In this document: one piece after another, positions 32,901 to 44,849 of the stretch | Layout: each line of letters opens with the position of its first letter | Position numbering within the stretch: the first letter of the stretch is position 1 | Origin: Cunninghamia lanceolata | Taxonomy: Eukaryota; Streptophyta; Pinopsida; Cupressales; Cupressaceae | Assembly (NCBI GenBank): GCA_027924645.1 | Contig: BSBN01000297.1 | Coordinates: 3,534,001-3,598,000, forward strand | DNA: 64,000 nucleotides | Direction of reading: 5' to 3' | Made by a program: the position numbers and the translations under genes | Notes under the pieces: model-generated | The model's input: the letters and a program-made list of their open reading frames with translations, nothing else | What the model was told of the DNA's origin: nothing | Databases searched by the model: none

Positions 32901-33614
32901 CTCATCCTCAGGCAGATGCTGAATAATGCATCCTCTCAAGTCCACACTCAGAGTCAAGGTCAAGATCTCATGGCGCCTCCAACTCAATGCGTTAGCAACC
33001 ACGTTCTCCTTCCCTTTGATGTAGTGGACATCAAAGTCATACTCGTAAAGAAACTCCATCCAATGCCGCTGACTGGCGTTAAGATTCAGCTATGTGAATA
33101 TGTACTGAAGACTGTGATGATCTGAATGAAGCTCAAAGCGACGACCCAATAAGAAATGTCTCCAACAGACTAGAGCATGAACCACTGCTGCAAGCTCCAA
33201 ATCATGAGTGGGGTAGTTCAGCTCATGGGTCTTGAGCTTTCGCGACTCAATCACGATCGCTCTACCACCCTGCATAAGTACGGCTCCCAAACCCTCAAGT
33301 GATGCATCCGTGCAAACCATATAATCTGCTGCTGGATTAGGAATCATTAAAATGGGAGCGCTGGTAAGATGCTCCTTGAGGACCCCAAAGGCCCTCTCAC
33401 ACTGCTCGGTCCATAGAAAACTCTTCCCTTTCCGCTGAAGGGAAGTGATGGGGTGCGCTATCTGAGAGAAACCCTCAACAAATCTACGGTAATAACCAGC
33501 TAGCCCCATAAAGCTCCTAACCTCTGTCACACTAGTGGGTGCTAGCCAATCTCTAATAGCCTTGATCTTCGATGGATCTACTGAGATACCATCACCAAAT
33601 AGGATGTTCCCCAA
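32901..33614 (-). pseudogene. Gy1 RNase H
   Basis: It follows the reverse transcriptase thumb ([20 protein letters not shown]). [20 protein letters not shown] has the first Asp, [20 protein letters not shown] the Glu, and [13 protein letters not shown] the next Asp. After a stop (33090-33092) HWMEFLYEYDFDVHYIKGKE and NVVANALS follow, where the family has ADALSR. Apart from the stops the domain is well conserved. Confidence 0.88.
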
Positions 33615-33617
33615 GTA

Positions 33618-34200
33618 CTATACCTCTGTCTTGAAAAATGCACACTTCGCCAAGTTCCCATAAAGATTCTGCTCCCTCAAACACTGTAGAACCTGACGTA
33701 GGTGCTCCTCATGCTCCTCCTTGGTCCATGAATATATCAATATGTCATCGAGGAAAATAATCACGAATCGATCCAAGTAGGTACGGAACACCCCGTTCAT
33801 GAGACTCATGAACACTGCAGGGGCGTTTGTCAAACCGAAGGGGACCACAATGAACTCATAGTGGCCATATCAAGTCCAGAAGGCAGTCTTATGGATGTTC
33901 GCCTCTGTGATACACAACTGATGGTAACTAGAGTTTAGGTCAATCTTAGAGAACACCCTGGTTCCCTGCATCTGATCGAAAAGATCATCAATTCTGGGCA
34001 GAGGTCAATGGTTCTTCACCGTCACCTTATTCAACTGCCTATAATCCATGCATAATCGAAGAGACCCATCCTTCTTCACGAAGATGACAGGAGTGCCCCA
34101 AGGTGAAACACTTGGTTAGATGTGCCCCTTCTGGAGCAAGTCCTCAAGCTGTAACTTGAGCTTTGTGAGCTCATGAGTGGTCATCCTGTAGGGTGCACGA
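33618..34200 (-). pseudogene. Gy1 reverse transcriptase
   Basis: Blocks in order are [59 protein letters not shown] with the catalytic Asp, [20 protein letters not shown], and [13 protein letters not shown] with the FLDD pair. The family's Arg/Tyr/Gln codons are stops in several places (HI*PS, NH*PLP, WT*YGH, TEV*YLG). The polymerase core residues are present. Confidence 0.9.
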
Positions 34201-34966
34201 GCACTAAATCAATATGACAGTCTACCTCACGACGGGGTGGTATCCCCAGTAACTCTGCTGGAAACACATCGGCAAACTCTCTCAAGATGGGATGATCATC
34301 CAAGGATGCCTCAGGCTCGTCATCTGATCTGTCACTCACTGTAATAGCGAACATCTGGCATCCCTTCCACATGCAACGCTTAAGCTGTTGAGCGGATATC
34401 ATATGCACTGCTGTGAGCTTTTGAATGCCCACTATCTCAACAGATGTACCATGATCATCTAAGCAGCTAATCACTTTTCAGCGACAATCTAGCTTGGATC
34501 GATGAGCCGCAAGCCAGTCCATACCCAAAACCACGTCGTAGGATCCTAATGTCATAACTCTAAGGTCACATACTATGGCAAAGGGTCCCATAGATATCTC
34601 ACAGTCGTGGACTAAGGCATCTACTATCATCTTGGCCCCTGAGGCCAACTCAACCAGCCACCTATCACCCTGCCTAGAGGCCACCAGCCTGCAACGCTCT
34701 ACTAACGATGGAGATATGAAAGAGTCAGTAGCACTAAAGTCAAAAAGAATAGAAATGGTGAAACCCCCTATCATACTTGATGTCTCAATCACTGATGCTT
34801 GAAAATCAGTCTGGCGGTTATCAACCGCTACGAACATACGGTGGGACCTACCCACATCTCTAACCGTTTGCTTTGATCTCCCTGTACGAGGCTTTCCTCC
34901 TATTGTAAAGCCCTGTGGACACTCTCTAGCAAGATGTCTTGCTCCACCACACACATAACATGGGCC
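34201..34966 (-). pseudogene. Gy1 zinc knuckle and aspartic protease
   Basis: A CCHC knuckle CYVCGGARHLAREC lies at about 34923-34964. The protease region runs ASVIETSSMIGGFTISILFD, then FSATDSFISPSLVER. The family motif is DSGATDSFIS; here the Ser-Gly pair is Phe-Ser, so the flap-facing catalytic triad is broken. VVLGMDWLAAHRSKLDC is the usual end of the domain. A stop at 34478 separates the spacer leading to the reverse transcriptase (LREFADVFPAELLGIPPRRE). Confidence 0.85.
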
Positions 34967-34999
34967 CCTAGCCTATACTTGTCCAGTCTGAGTCCTACT

Positions 35000-36344
35000 C
35001 GATTGCTGCTGTCTAGATCTACCTGTAGACCCTTGTGAACCCTTGTATGACTGCTGCGACCTCACGGGTCCTGCAGGTGGTCCTTGCTGCCTCTGATCTC
35101 TGCGCGAGCCTTGCTGCTGCCAACCTCGATTATGCCCCCATGTGCCCTCTGCTATGGCCTAGATCTCTGCTGTTGCTGTTGCTGTTGGGGCCTAGGAAGT
35201 AAGGATGCAGAACTAAATCCTCCTCTTTGAGGTGGTGGTGGTGGTCTGCGGTAACTCTGCTGATGCTGCTGCTGCCCACGATTTCGAAACTGAGGATGTG
35301 AACTCTGCCCTCGTCCCTGCATGTCCTCAGCTATGTATGCCTTCTCGGCAGCATCACTCAATGTCTGGGGGTCTGCCATGCGTACAGGGCTGCTATTCTA
35401 TGGTGCAATCCATTGATAAACTTATGAACCAAGAGCTTCTCGTCATGGAGATACTTTGCATATCAAGACAACTCGGTGAATTTGCCCTCATATTGAGCAA
35501 CCGTAAGTCCTCTCTGCTGAAGGTCGTGAAAATCGTCTATGCGACGTTGCCTGTAGTGATTTGATAAGTATCGCACATTGAAGCGCTCAATGAAAGTCTC
35601 CCATGTCAGTGTGTCCAATGATAGATGGCGCTTGCACTCCTCAGTGCGCCACCAAGTAGCTGCTACATCTCACTACAGATGGACTGCCACACGTGCCTTC
35701 GTATTGCCCTCGTAAGGACGCAATGCGAAGCATCTATCTAAGCTGATGAGCCAGGCCTTTGCCTCAGCTCCCTCTGTGGTCCCGATGAATGTAGGTGGAT
35801 TCAACCTCAACAAATCCCTGATGGGGTCTCCTCAGTCTCTGTGCCCTCTGATAGGCTCATCCGCATAATAATCATAAGGCCTGTGAACAATCTGCTCCAC
35901 TCACACTGCCTTCTCACGCCTAGCATGACATGGAGGGCTCCTGCTATGGGCCATGTAGGCCGATCCAACCTCCTCTGCCGTCGTATCTGGTACCTCAACA
36001 TATGGCTCCACACGTGGTGCCTCTCGTGGCTTGACGCGGGGCTCCACACGTGGCTCTGCTCGTGGCTCCATGTGTGGCTCCTCTTGCGGATCAACGTGGG
36101 GCTCTATGGGCAGCTCAATTGCGGTTGGTGGTAGTCTATCTAACACTGCCTATAGAGCTTGCAATATCTGTGGCCCAATATCTAGTATAGGTAGGGCCGA
36201 TGGTGCCTGCGGTCCCTGTGGGGCCGACAGTGCTTGCGGTCCCTGTGGGGTCGACGGTGCCTGTCCCTCAGCTGAAGAGTCACTATGAACTTCTATGGAC
36301 TCCGTGCAGCGTGAATGCGCTTGTCGAACTCGTCAGGGAGGCAT
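35000..36344 (-). pseudogene. Gy1 gag
   Basis: ATG at 36344 (MPP, then a stop for Arg) opens a Pro/Gln/Ala-rich N-terminus. A repeat of the EPRVEP type runs between about 36000 and 36120. The retrotransposon gag domain is visible as LRLNPPTFIGTTEGAEAKAW, then WRTEECKRHLSLDTLTWETF and YEGKFTELS. A Gln-rich linker (35152-35379) leads to the zinc knuckle. Several stops and frame changes. Gag packages the RNA genome. Confidence 0.82.
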
Positions 36345-36426
36345 CCTACAAAACCAAGGTAACCACAAATTAATCAAAGTTGCGGAATAATAATGTGCCC
36401 TAAACAAGCCCAGTGTTTAAACTTGG

Positions 36427-36438
36427 GCTCTGATACCA
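36427..36438 (-). other. Primer binding site of Gy1 (tRNA-iMet type)
   Basis: On the - strand TGGTATCAGAGC lies two bases inside the 5' LTR, perfectly complementary to initiator tRNA-Met. Confidence 0.93.
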
Positions 36439-36440
36439 AA

Positions 36441-38358
36441 TGTCATACCCCACATTTCCCATGAGGTCACGACACACAACACACGTGTCATGTCCACATT
36501 GGTCATGTGGTCATGACACGAAATATCAAAAACTTTTCCGTGTGTCCCTAGAAACCCCCTCGCACGCGTCTGCGTACTCGGTGGCAATACACATAAGACG
36601 TAAACATGTCAAGCATATTCAGGGAAGTGCGTCTATCTACGCAATCCCTTGCGTGATGAAAGCCGACTAGGGGGTTATGCTATGCGATGTGCGCCGCTTC
36701 TAGGGTTAGAACATATTTAATTCAAACTCTAAGTTTCCTAGGCGAAAGAGGTGATTTTGAATGAATCGAACTCGATCCTTAACTCTAATGCATAAAAAAA
36801 ATCGAATATAATAACGCATCCAAAGGTATGATCATCACATGGTAAAATGGAGTGGTAAAATGAAAGTCGTAAAAATGCCATCAAAATAAAACCCTAGAAC
36901 TTGGGAAAAATTCAACAGCATAACACGTTTTCAATAATTGAAATAAATATTTTAAAAAGGAAATCCTCAAGACATAATCGTTGCAAAAATTAAAATAATT
37001 AAATATAAGGATAAATTAAATAAATTTTCAAGGTCAATTAAATTCAACCACTCAACAAAATTATAAAATTCAAATTAAAATAAATGACCAAAATAAGACT
37101 AAAAAAAAATCAAGTCCATTAATAAATATAATTTCGCCAATTACATTTATTAATTAACTCAAGTTAAAATAATTAAAAAGAGAATAATTTAAAATATCCT
37201 CTTTGGGATAAAATCGATAAAAGTAGAGTTAAATTCAATAAAAAGATTTCCCACCACATTAAATTTAAAAACACACTAGAAATTAAATTAAATGCCCAAA
37301 AAGATAATTAACTTATAAGGGATAAGCATCCCACATGGAAAATAAAACATTTCACCCCCACCAATTAAATTTCCAAAGGAGATTAAAATCAAATCCCAAA
37401 ATAAGTCCAGCCACTAAAATAATCTCAAAGTTAAATAACTTAAAAATAATTTAAAAAGGCAACGGCAAGGGAGAGGGAATTTTAAATTCCCGTGCCCAAG
37501 GCAAAATGAGGGAAATAAATTAAAATGCATTTCAAATGCATTTTTCCCTCATTCCTCCAACCCAATCTTAACTTCAAAATAATATTAGTTTTCTCAAAGA
37601 AAAGCCCTAATTTCTATTTTATTGTTTTCTTTAAGCCAACCCTAACTTATTCTCTTGTTTTCCTCTCATTGTTTTCTCTTCCCTCTTTCTCTTGTTTTGC
37701 ATGTTTGGGGTTTCTACTTCTATGGCTGCCATGGTTTTGTTTTGTTTAAACATAGGTATACTTGCAGGATATACTATAGGTTTTTCCTTTTTTTTTGTGT
37801 ATATACATATTCATTCATGCATATATAATACATGATATATATATACAAATATATAACATAAGCAAATTTGAAAAACTTTTTTTTTTAAAGAAGATATATA
37901 TATATATATATATATATAATGTTATTGGTTTGCATACTAATATTGGCTGTCATAGAGAGAAGCCAAAATGGAGGTTAAATGATAGATCCGCTAAGGGGGG
38001 TGCAGCGTTCAGTAGAGGTAGCGTCGTTACCATGGCATTTCAAAGGAAGGTGGACTAGGTGGGGGGCGGTCCTCCCACCCACCCCCCACTACATAGTGGG
38101 CGGTGGGTGGGGGGATCGTCCCCCACCCCACATTCATAGCAAAGGGGGAAGGGTTTGGGGGAAGCAACGGCTTCGCCGTCACTCCCCCCAAACACTTCTT
38201 TTTTTAAAAATAAAATAAAACTCCCACAGATGCAATAGCCTGCGCGTGGGGTTTACGGCCCTAGTAAAACAAAACCCGTCTCTGTCGGTAAAAAAAAATG
38301 TATAAGTTGTTACCATATTCTATTTTCTCTGTGTTTCAAAACAATTTGCTTACCATGT

Positions 38359-38393
<35 letters not shown>

Positions 38394-41048
38394 TATGTAT
38401 TTAAATCCATAGTAAGATGAAAATGTATTACTAAGGTTGTGTATTTAAATCCACAGTAAGATGAAAATGTATTACTAAGGCAATATATATGTATGTCTAA
38501 TATATATATAAACATATTTTCACATTTAATAACATGGGATAACAGAATCAACGTTACATCATAAAATAATTTCAGTAGCAGCGATATTTTTTTTTTTTGC
38601 AAAATAAATATATAGAATCACTATTTTTCTTTTGACAAAGTCTATAAGGCTGAAATATTTTTTTTTGAAAATAAATACTTAGAAATACTATTTTCCTTTC
38701 TTCAACAGCAAAATGAAAATGACAACCTTATTATTTCTTTTGATTACAAAAGTGAACAACACCAAACATAGATGTAGGAACATTTTTCCAAGATTCATGT
38801 AATAAAATTCCATACGATTTTCTTTCTGCTCAAACTTTTTCTACACAACATTTATTTAAACAGGAAATAACAAGTCATAGAGTAGCAAGAAATATTTCAT
38901 ATCATGACAACAATAAATGCATTCAAAGGGAGATTTAATTTGCATACATAGGAAATAGTTTACATTTCTTCTTTTCAACATAAGAATACAATTTGACATC
39001 TAATACAACAAGGCCTCCAAGGCCATGGCTCTTAAAATTCAGCCATCACAAAAATAATGCAAGAAGGTAAAAAAAATGGCCTTCTCCAAAACTTCATTTC
39101 TTCCATAAAACTTGCAATAATACCACACCAAAACAAAATAGGGAACCAAGCCACGAATGAATGCCCTCTTCCCTACCATAGACCCGCTAGTGGGTCACCC
39201 CTGAGTTGGGGAGGTATAGATCACACGGTTGCACACACACACCACAACAAATGAAAATTTCCAAACACACAAAAAAATACTCCCAAGGATTTGCACAATT
39301 CTAAACTCATGAAAATGAGTCTGAAGGGGGTAGGGGAGTGGACCCCTCAACTCAAGAGGTCACTCCAAGATCTCAAAAATCACCAAGTCTCAAGGCCTCA
39401 AGCCACAACCATATAATACATATCTCCAAATATCTCAAAAAAAACTGTCATGACACTCTTGCCATAAAAAATGCTCTCAACCCATAGAAAAGCCCTAAAG
39501 GCTATAAGTAGCGCAACAATAAGGAGGTGACCTCGAGGAGGTTCACTTTCCCCCACCCCATACAAGTTGAGCCTTACCTCCAAAAGGAGGTGCTCTCACC
39601 AAACTCCCAACCCACACCAAAAAAGAAAACAACAATCAACATAAAAATTACAAACACCAACATGAAATGAAATAAACAAAGGGAAATGGCCATAGCCATG
39701 GAGTTTACCTTCAAAAGCTCTAAAAAATGGAAGCACGTTTGGTGAAGAGCTCTAAGCTTCTCCAAGTCTCCCCATCTCAAAAATTTCTCTAACTCCCAAA
39801 AATGAACTCCAAGAATAGAAAAAAAATGCCAAATGCAAGAACCCCACACTCCTCTTTAAGAGGAGATAATATAGGCCTTCCAATTTGGCCTTGAGGAATG
39901 AGAAGGTGACACTTGTCACCTTCTCCTTCCTCTTCCCATGCCAGTAATTCCATTCCATTTCTCACCTTATCCACTTGTGCTCTCACACGTGTGAGAGACC
40001 AAGTGGTGAGGTAGCAATTCTCTTCAAGCCTCCATGAGGATAAGGGATGCCATATGGCATCCTCTTATTCTCCAAGAGAGCAATTTCCCTCCAAGATGCT
40101 CTCACATGTGTGAGAGTCTTGGAGGGAGATCCCACACACTTGGGAGTCTTGGAGACCTCCCAAGTCTTCTTGTTGAAGGGATCCCCAAACTTTGGGAAGG
40201 GAGATGGGTCTTTCCCAAAGCATGACTCATCTCCCACCCTTAGCCATTTCAAAATTCGTCACTTTGACTAAGCCTCAATTTAGAGTGACGAAAAGTGAGT
40301 TACCCTAAGGTTTAGCTAGTCAAAATTGGCTCTAGACCCAAGGGTAACCACCTAGGGTAAGTTTTGGGACACTAAGGTACACCTAGGGAGCCATTAATTC
40401 ACTTTTAAATGGCTCATAAATAAAAATAATACCAAGTGGTGTAAAACAATTACAAATATACAACACATGATATAAACCAACTAAGTAAAGGGGTCACTAG
40501 GCCAAAATAAATAAATTACGTATGCACGCAAGCAACATTTGATCACACATGATCCTCATCCCTCTTGGGAATGGATTGGTTTCACAGGGAATAACATATG
40601 TGTGTACACTACCTCCAATTTCCTGTGGCCTGGGAATATAGTCCTGCACAACTAGATCAAGTGTCAATCACATCATGGATAATCATAGCCGAAGCAACTG
40701 AAATTAAATTCATGTCATTGCATACAACATTAATCATTTACAACATAATTTAATATTATAACTACCTTTTCTATCTAATGTCTCATAATCAATATCAAAT
40801 AATATATCCACATAGTGAACTAGAAATTACATCAATAATCATCATCTAATATATCACGCATGTTTAATCTCATCATAGCATCAAAATATGATCAAATCAA
40901 ATCACCACATGTCTAATCAATGTCAACCATAAATCAGGAGATATAATCTAATCTGCATAATGGAACAATAGTCTCTGAAAGTTTGATAATGTCACCAATT
41001 GTAATGTAAAATGATCAAAATAGGGAAGTGAAAATAATTGGCCTCACA
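36441..41048 (-). repeat. Gy1 5' LTR (4.61 kb)
   Basis: It lies next to the primer binding site, so it is the 5' LTR. It is colinear with 27007-31466. It has extra microsatellite DNA, including (TA)n near 37897-37917 and (CA)n near 38371-38391, and a local duplication near 38398-38480 (ATTTAAATCCA.AGTAAGATG twice). These account for much of the 148-bp length difference. Confidence 0.93.
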
Positions 41049-41053
41049 TCAAC

Positions 41054-43123
41054 AAACTACTGGATATGCATAGGAGACAAAGAAGAAGCAGGTTTAATCC
41101 TAGTTAAATCTTTAAAGTTAATCTTGATGTAAACAGATTTACCAAGAGCTTCAGCTATCATAATAAAAAGATAGGGGGACAAAGGATCTCCCTATCTTAT
41201 TTCCCTAGGAGTAAAGAAACCCCTTGGAACTCCATTAACAAGGACTGAGTATTTAGCAGTAGTAACAGCTTCCTTAATGAGAAGAGAAACCTTATCATTG
41301 AACCCAAGCTTCTGAACGATTTTAAATAAAAATTGCCATGACACCCTATCATAAGTTTTAGAGATATCAAGTTTGAAAACCATACTTGGGATATGACTCT
41401 TATCCATTAAGTGAATAGTTTCATGAGTAGTAATCACAACATCTAAGATCTGTCTCCTTGGAACAAAACCCTTTTGTGAGGGAGATAATTTTATCAAGAA
41501 GAGGTTGGATTTTGACCACCAGAAGCTTGGTACAAATTTTGTAAATGGTATTGCAAAGGCTAATAGGCCTGAAGTCAGCCAGCATCTCCGGGTTGGGCTT
41601 CTAAGGAACAAGGTCAATAAAGGTATTATTGAGTTGTTTCAGAAGTTTACCAGTTCTAAAAAAATCTTTGACAACAGTAGTGACATCATATCCTATAATG
41701 TCCCAAAATTCTTGGAAGAAAATGGGGGGAAAACCATCCGGCCCTGGAGCTTTGAAATGGCCCATAGAAAAGACCATTGTACGAACCTCTTCCTTAGAAA
41801 TAGGATTTAAAATATCAACATTATCTTCCTCAGAAATCAGAGAAGGGATATTGTTCAAAAGCTGATTCACAACCTGTGAGTTATCAGCACTTGATCCCTG
41901 TTCAGACAACAAATTATGAAAGAAGCTGACAACATGATCTCCAATCTCCTCATCATTAGTAATTATACTACCATCCTCCAGTCTTATTCTAGAAATAGAG
42001 TTAGATTTTCTATGCTTTAAAGTAGAAACATGAAAGAAAGCAGTATTACGGTCACCTTCTTTAAGCCATTGAACTCTAGATTTTTGCTTCCAGAATAGCT
42101 CTTCTCTATTCATTAAATTATTCCAATCTCTAAGTCTTTTTCTAATTGGAAAGAAATATCAGAAGTATCTCCTTGGGCAATATTATATTGGATATCTACC
42201 AGTTTATTGGATACAATCTTTTTCTAAGAAAAAATGTTTCCAAAGCTGTATTTGTTCCAACCATAAACTTCTCTCTTGACATACATCAACTTTTTAAAAA
42301 GTCTGAACATAGGAGTGTCCACAACTTGAAGTTGCCACCATCTAGAAAGAAGATTCCTAAAATCATGATGTTTAATCCACGTAGCCTCAAATCTAAAAGG
42401 AAAAGGACCTCTTCTCTTCTGATTAGCCCATTCCAGAATGAGAGGATTGTGGTCAGAAACAGTCCTAGGCAAAGCAGCCAATTTAAGAGAGGCAATGTTT
42501 AGCCAATTATTGGAAATAAAAAATCTGTCAAGCTTCACTTGAATCATTTGGTCCCCTTTCCTCCTATTTGTCCAAGTGAAATTTTGGTTCATCAAATCAA
42601 TATCAATAAGCCCAAAAGTATTTATCAAATCAACAAAGTCCAACATACTATCAGAGTAGTCAAAAATTCCCCCAGTCTTTTTAGAGGGATAAAGAGGGGT
42701 ATTAAAATCACTCGCCAGCATCCAATACGAATCAGGATAAGAAGAGAGTTGATTAGCCAAATCCTCCCAAAGATTTTTCCTTAAGATCCTAGTGTTAGGG
42801 GCATAAACATTAACCAGACTCCATCTAAAGGAAGGCAAAGAGAATTCAATCACCAAGCAATTTTTGTTGAAGAAAGAAAGTTTACCATGAAATCTTGAAG
42901 CATTCCACATAGTCACAATTCCCCCAGAGGCACCAACAACAATGCTTATGCAGAAGGAAGCATTAGGCCAAATCCTATCAGCAATCAGTTTGAAACCTTC
43001 TTCAGACATTTTAACTTCTTGAAGTAAAAGGATATCCACTTTGTGATCAAAAATACAATTTTTGACCTCAAATTGTTTTGAGGGGTTATGGAGTCCCCTC
43101 ATATTCGACGAAAGAATTTTCAT
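41054..43123 (-). pseudogene. LINE ORF2, N-terminal piece: endonuclease and reverse transcriptase start
   Basis: ORF2 starts at 43123 (MKILSSNMRGLHNPSKQFEV) and overlaps the ORF1 stop by ATGA. The apurinic-type endonuclease spans about 230 residues with ILLLQEVKMS (catalytic Glu), MLASDFNTPLYP (Asp and Asn), VKLDRFFIS and RTVSDHNPLIL (Asp-His pair). After frameshifts the reverse transcriptase begins FKAPGPDGFPPIFFQEFW near 41735 and has VFKLDISKTYDRVSWQFL with the first catalytic Asp near 41350 and GDPLSPYLF near 41190. It is cut at the second active-site block by Gy1 (41053). The endonuclease nicks the target for target-primed reverse transcription. Confidence 0.9.
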
Positions 43124-44756
43124 TTAAATAACTTTCTGGAGTGATTCTCTAGTGTCTTCTGCTTTCCACTGGCAATCTCCCTAGCTGCTTCTCTTTGTCT
43201 GGTTTCTCTCAATGAAGTTCTACCCTTCAAAGTATCTAAACCAACATCAGCAGTCTTTTTTGGTTTGTGACTCTTTTTCTTTTGAGATGTCCACTCTTCA
43301 TGGTCACTCAATGAAGCAGTAGCTATGCCCGGAGAAGCTATATACTGATTAAAATGCTTCTTTGGAGAAGGAGGAAATAACCCTCCTTTGAGAAAACCCA
43401 TAGTGAGTTTCCCTGGAGAAGGGTGAGATTTTTTTGGGTTGAAGACTGTATAGACACAAAGTTTATCTCATCATCCTGAGTCTCCACCACTCTGTCAAAT
43501 CCCATATGGGTCTGCTTAGTTTTGACAAATCCCATCTGTGACTCTATCTCTTTCTCAAATCTCATCTGGGTTTCCTTAACTTTGTCATCTCCTATTTTGG
43601 TTTCCTCAAATCTGTCAAAACCCAACTGGGTCTTCTCAACTCTGTCATATCCCATCTGGGTCCCCTCAACTCTGTTATATCCCAACCGAGTCTCCTCAAC
43701 TTGATCAAGTTCCATTTGAGCCTTCTCAACTCCATCAAAACCCATTTGAGTCTCCTTAAATTTATCAGTTTCAATCTGGGGCTTTTCAAGGTTACCAACC
43801 TCTAATTGAATATTCTTAAATTGATTCAAAATCTCACCTTCTTCCAGGGTTGGCTGTGGAACATCTTGAGATTGAATGTTTTGATCCTTCTCCTGATCAA
43901 TATTAAGAGCAAGATCTTCTTTTGAGTGCTCAGCATTAACCAAGGTCGCCTCCTTATTCTTCACAGTGATTTCCTTATTATTTTCCTCAGCTTTCTTGAA
44001 CTTACAGTGCGAGATGAGATGCCCTTTTCTCTTACAATTCTGACAGTAAGTTGTGGAATTCTCATATGAAATGGGCTGTCTCTAGATGCCAAATTTTGAG
44101 CTAATGTCAATGAACATGGGCAGAGTCTTATTGATTTCCACATTAACACAAAATCTTGCATAAACAAAGAAAGATTTAGCATGTGTGGAGTTATCAAGGG
44201 TCACAAAATTACCAAAGGTATTAGCAATAGAGTTAAAAATAGATTCATCCCAGTATTCTAAGGGGAAGCCAGGCAGACGTACCCAAACTGGGGCAGTTTT
44301 ATTGAGATCTGTACTAGGGTCAAACCTTGGTTTCCAACAACCCAAAGAAAGCGAATGTGTACCATAAAGCCATGGTCCTCTAGACAGGATAGCCAACATG
44401 TCTTCTTTGCTGGTAAAGCGAAAAAGGAATAGCCCTCGTGCCATACCCACGATAGTCACATTGCCTTTAACATGCCAACGATTGGAGACCCATTTGCAGA
44501 CCATCTCAATGCTGGGACAGAGAGAGAAAAACTTGCCGACTAGGGCAAGATCCATAGAAGCGACAATCGTATCCACCAGATTGTCAGGAATCACAAGGGA
44601 AGACCCTTCAACCGTCTCTTTATGCTGACAAACCATTGTCTGTCCATTCTTAGGAGAATCCACCTATCCCGTCAGAACTATTTTCCAGTTTGCAGGCCTG
44701 GCAGTGTTTGTAACGGGTAGGGGATTAGAGGTACTGCCACCTGCAGCACCCTCCAT
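43120..44756 (-). pseudogene. LINE ORF1, DUF4283-like nucleic-acid binding protein
   Basis: The ATG at 44756 (MEGAAGGSTSNPLPV) is chosen as the first in frame; a stop follows near 44670. The DUF4283-type domain contains KWVSNRWHVKGNVTIVGMAR and LPGFPLEYWDESIFNSIAN. After a stop at 44082 comes a CCHC knuckle, CQNCKRKGHLISHC (about 44003-44044). Then there is a Glu/Gln-rich part with nine 10-residue repeats (43482-43751). A frameshift near 43410 leads to a basic C-terminus (KKKSHKPKKTADVGL) that ends with TGA at 43120-43122. ORF1 coats LINE RNA in this family. Confidence 0.85.
43482..43751 (-). repeat. 30-bp coding minisatellite in LINE ORF1 (9 copies)
   Basis: Nine units of 10 codons follow each other without gaps. 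The consensus is TQMGFDRVEK; examples are TQMGYDRVEK, TQLGFDRFEE and THMGFDRVVE. The unit is amphipathic with alternating acidic and aromatic residues. Confidence 0.9.
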
Positions 44757-44849
44757 CCCCAAGCAACACACATAAAGCAAAAAAGCAAAACCCTAAAAAA
44801 AACCAAAAAACCCTAGCAGAGCACCTCCGTTTTCCTAGTACAAATTTAT

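Larger units (their letters stand above)
27007..41048 (-). mobile_element. Ty3/Gypsy chromovirus Gy1 with 4.5-kb LTRs
   Basis: The element spans 14,042 bp: LTRs 27007-31466 (4,460 bp) and 36441-41048 (4,608 bp) flank 4,974 bp of internal DNA. The ends are TGTCATG and CCTCACA on the + strand, with a TCAAC duplication. The order on the - strand is primer binding site, gag with CCHC, protease, reverse transcriptase, RNase H, integrase, chromodomain-like tail and polypurine tract. Integrase after RNase H defines Ty3/Gypsy, and the WDRYDEVTATWED tail suggests a chromovirus, perhaps Tekay-like. LTRs nearly as long as the whole coding region are exceptional. All domains carry stops. Confidence 0.95.
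15755..44849 (-). mobile_element. L1-type LINE with a third ORF, split by two nested LTR elements
   Basis: A 15-bp perfect duplication bounds 29,095 bp. Removing Gy1 and Co2, each with one TSD copy, leaves about 8,030 bp reading on the - strand: a short 5' UTR (44757-44849), ORF1 (44756-43120), ORF2 in three pieces (43123-41054, 27006-25519, 18500-17839), ORF3 (17731 or 17509 to 15933) and a 3' UTR ending TTATAATATCAAA. ORF1 and ORF2 are the usual plant L1 pair. A coding region after the RNase H is not part of plant L1 elements as I know them. All ORFs carry stops or frameshifts, so this copy is dead. Confidence 0.9.

Noticed and set aside
27007..41048. Gy1 as an integrated plant pararetrovirus
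   Set aside because: Integrase and LTRs are present and no movement protein is seen; this is an ordinary Ty3/Gypsy element.
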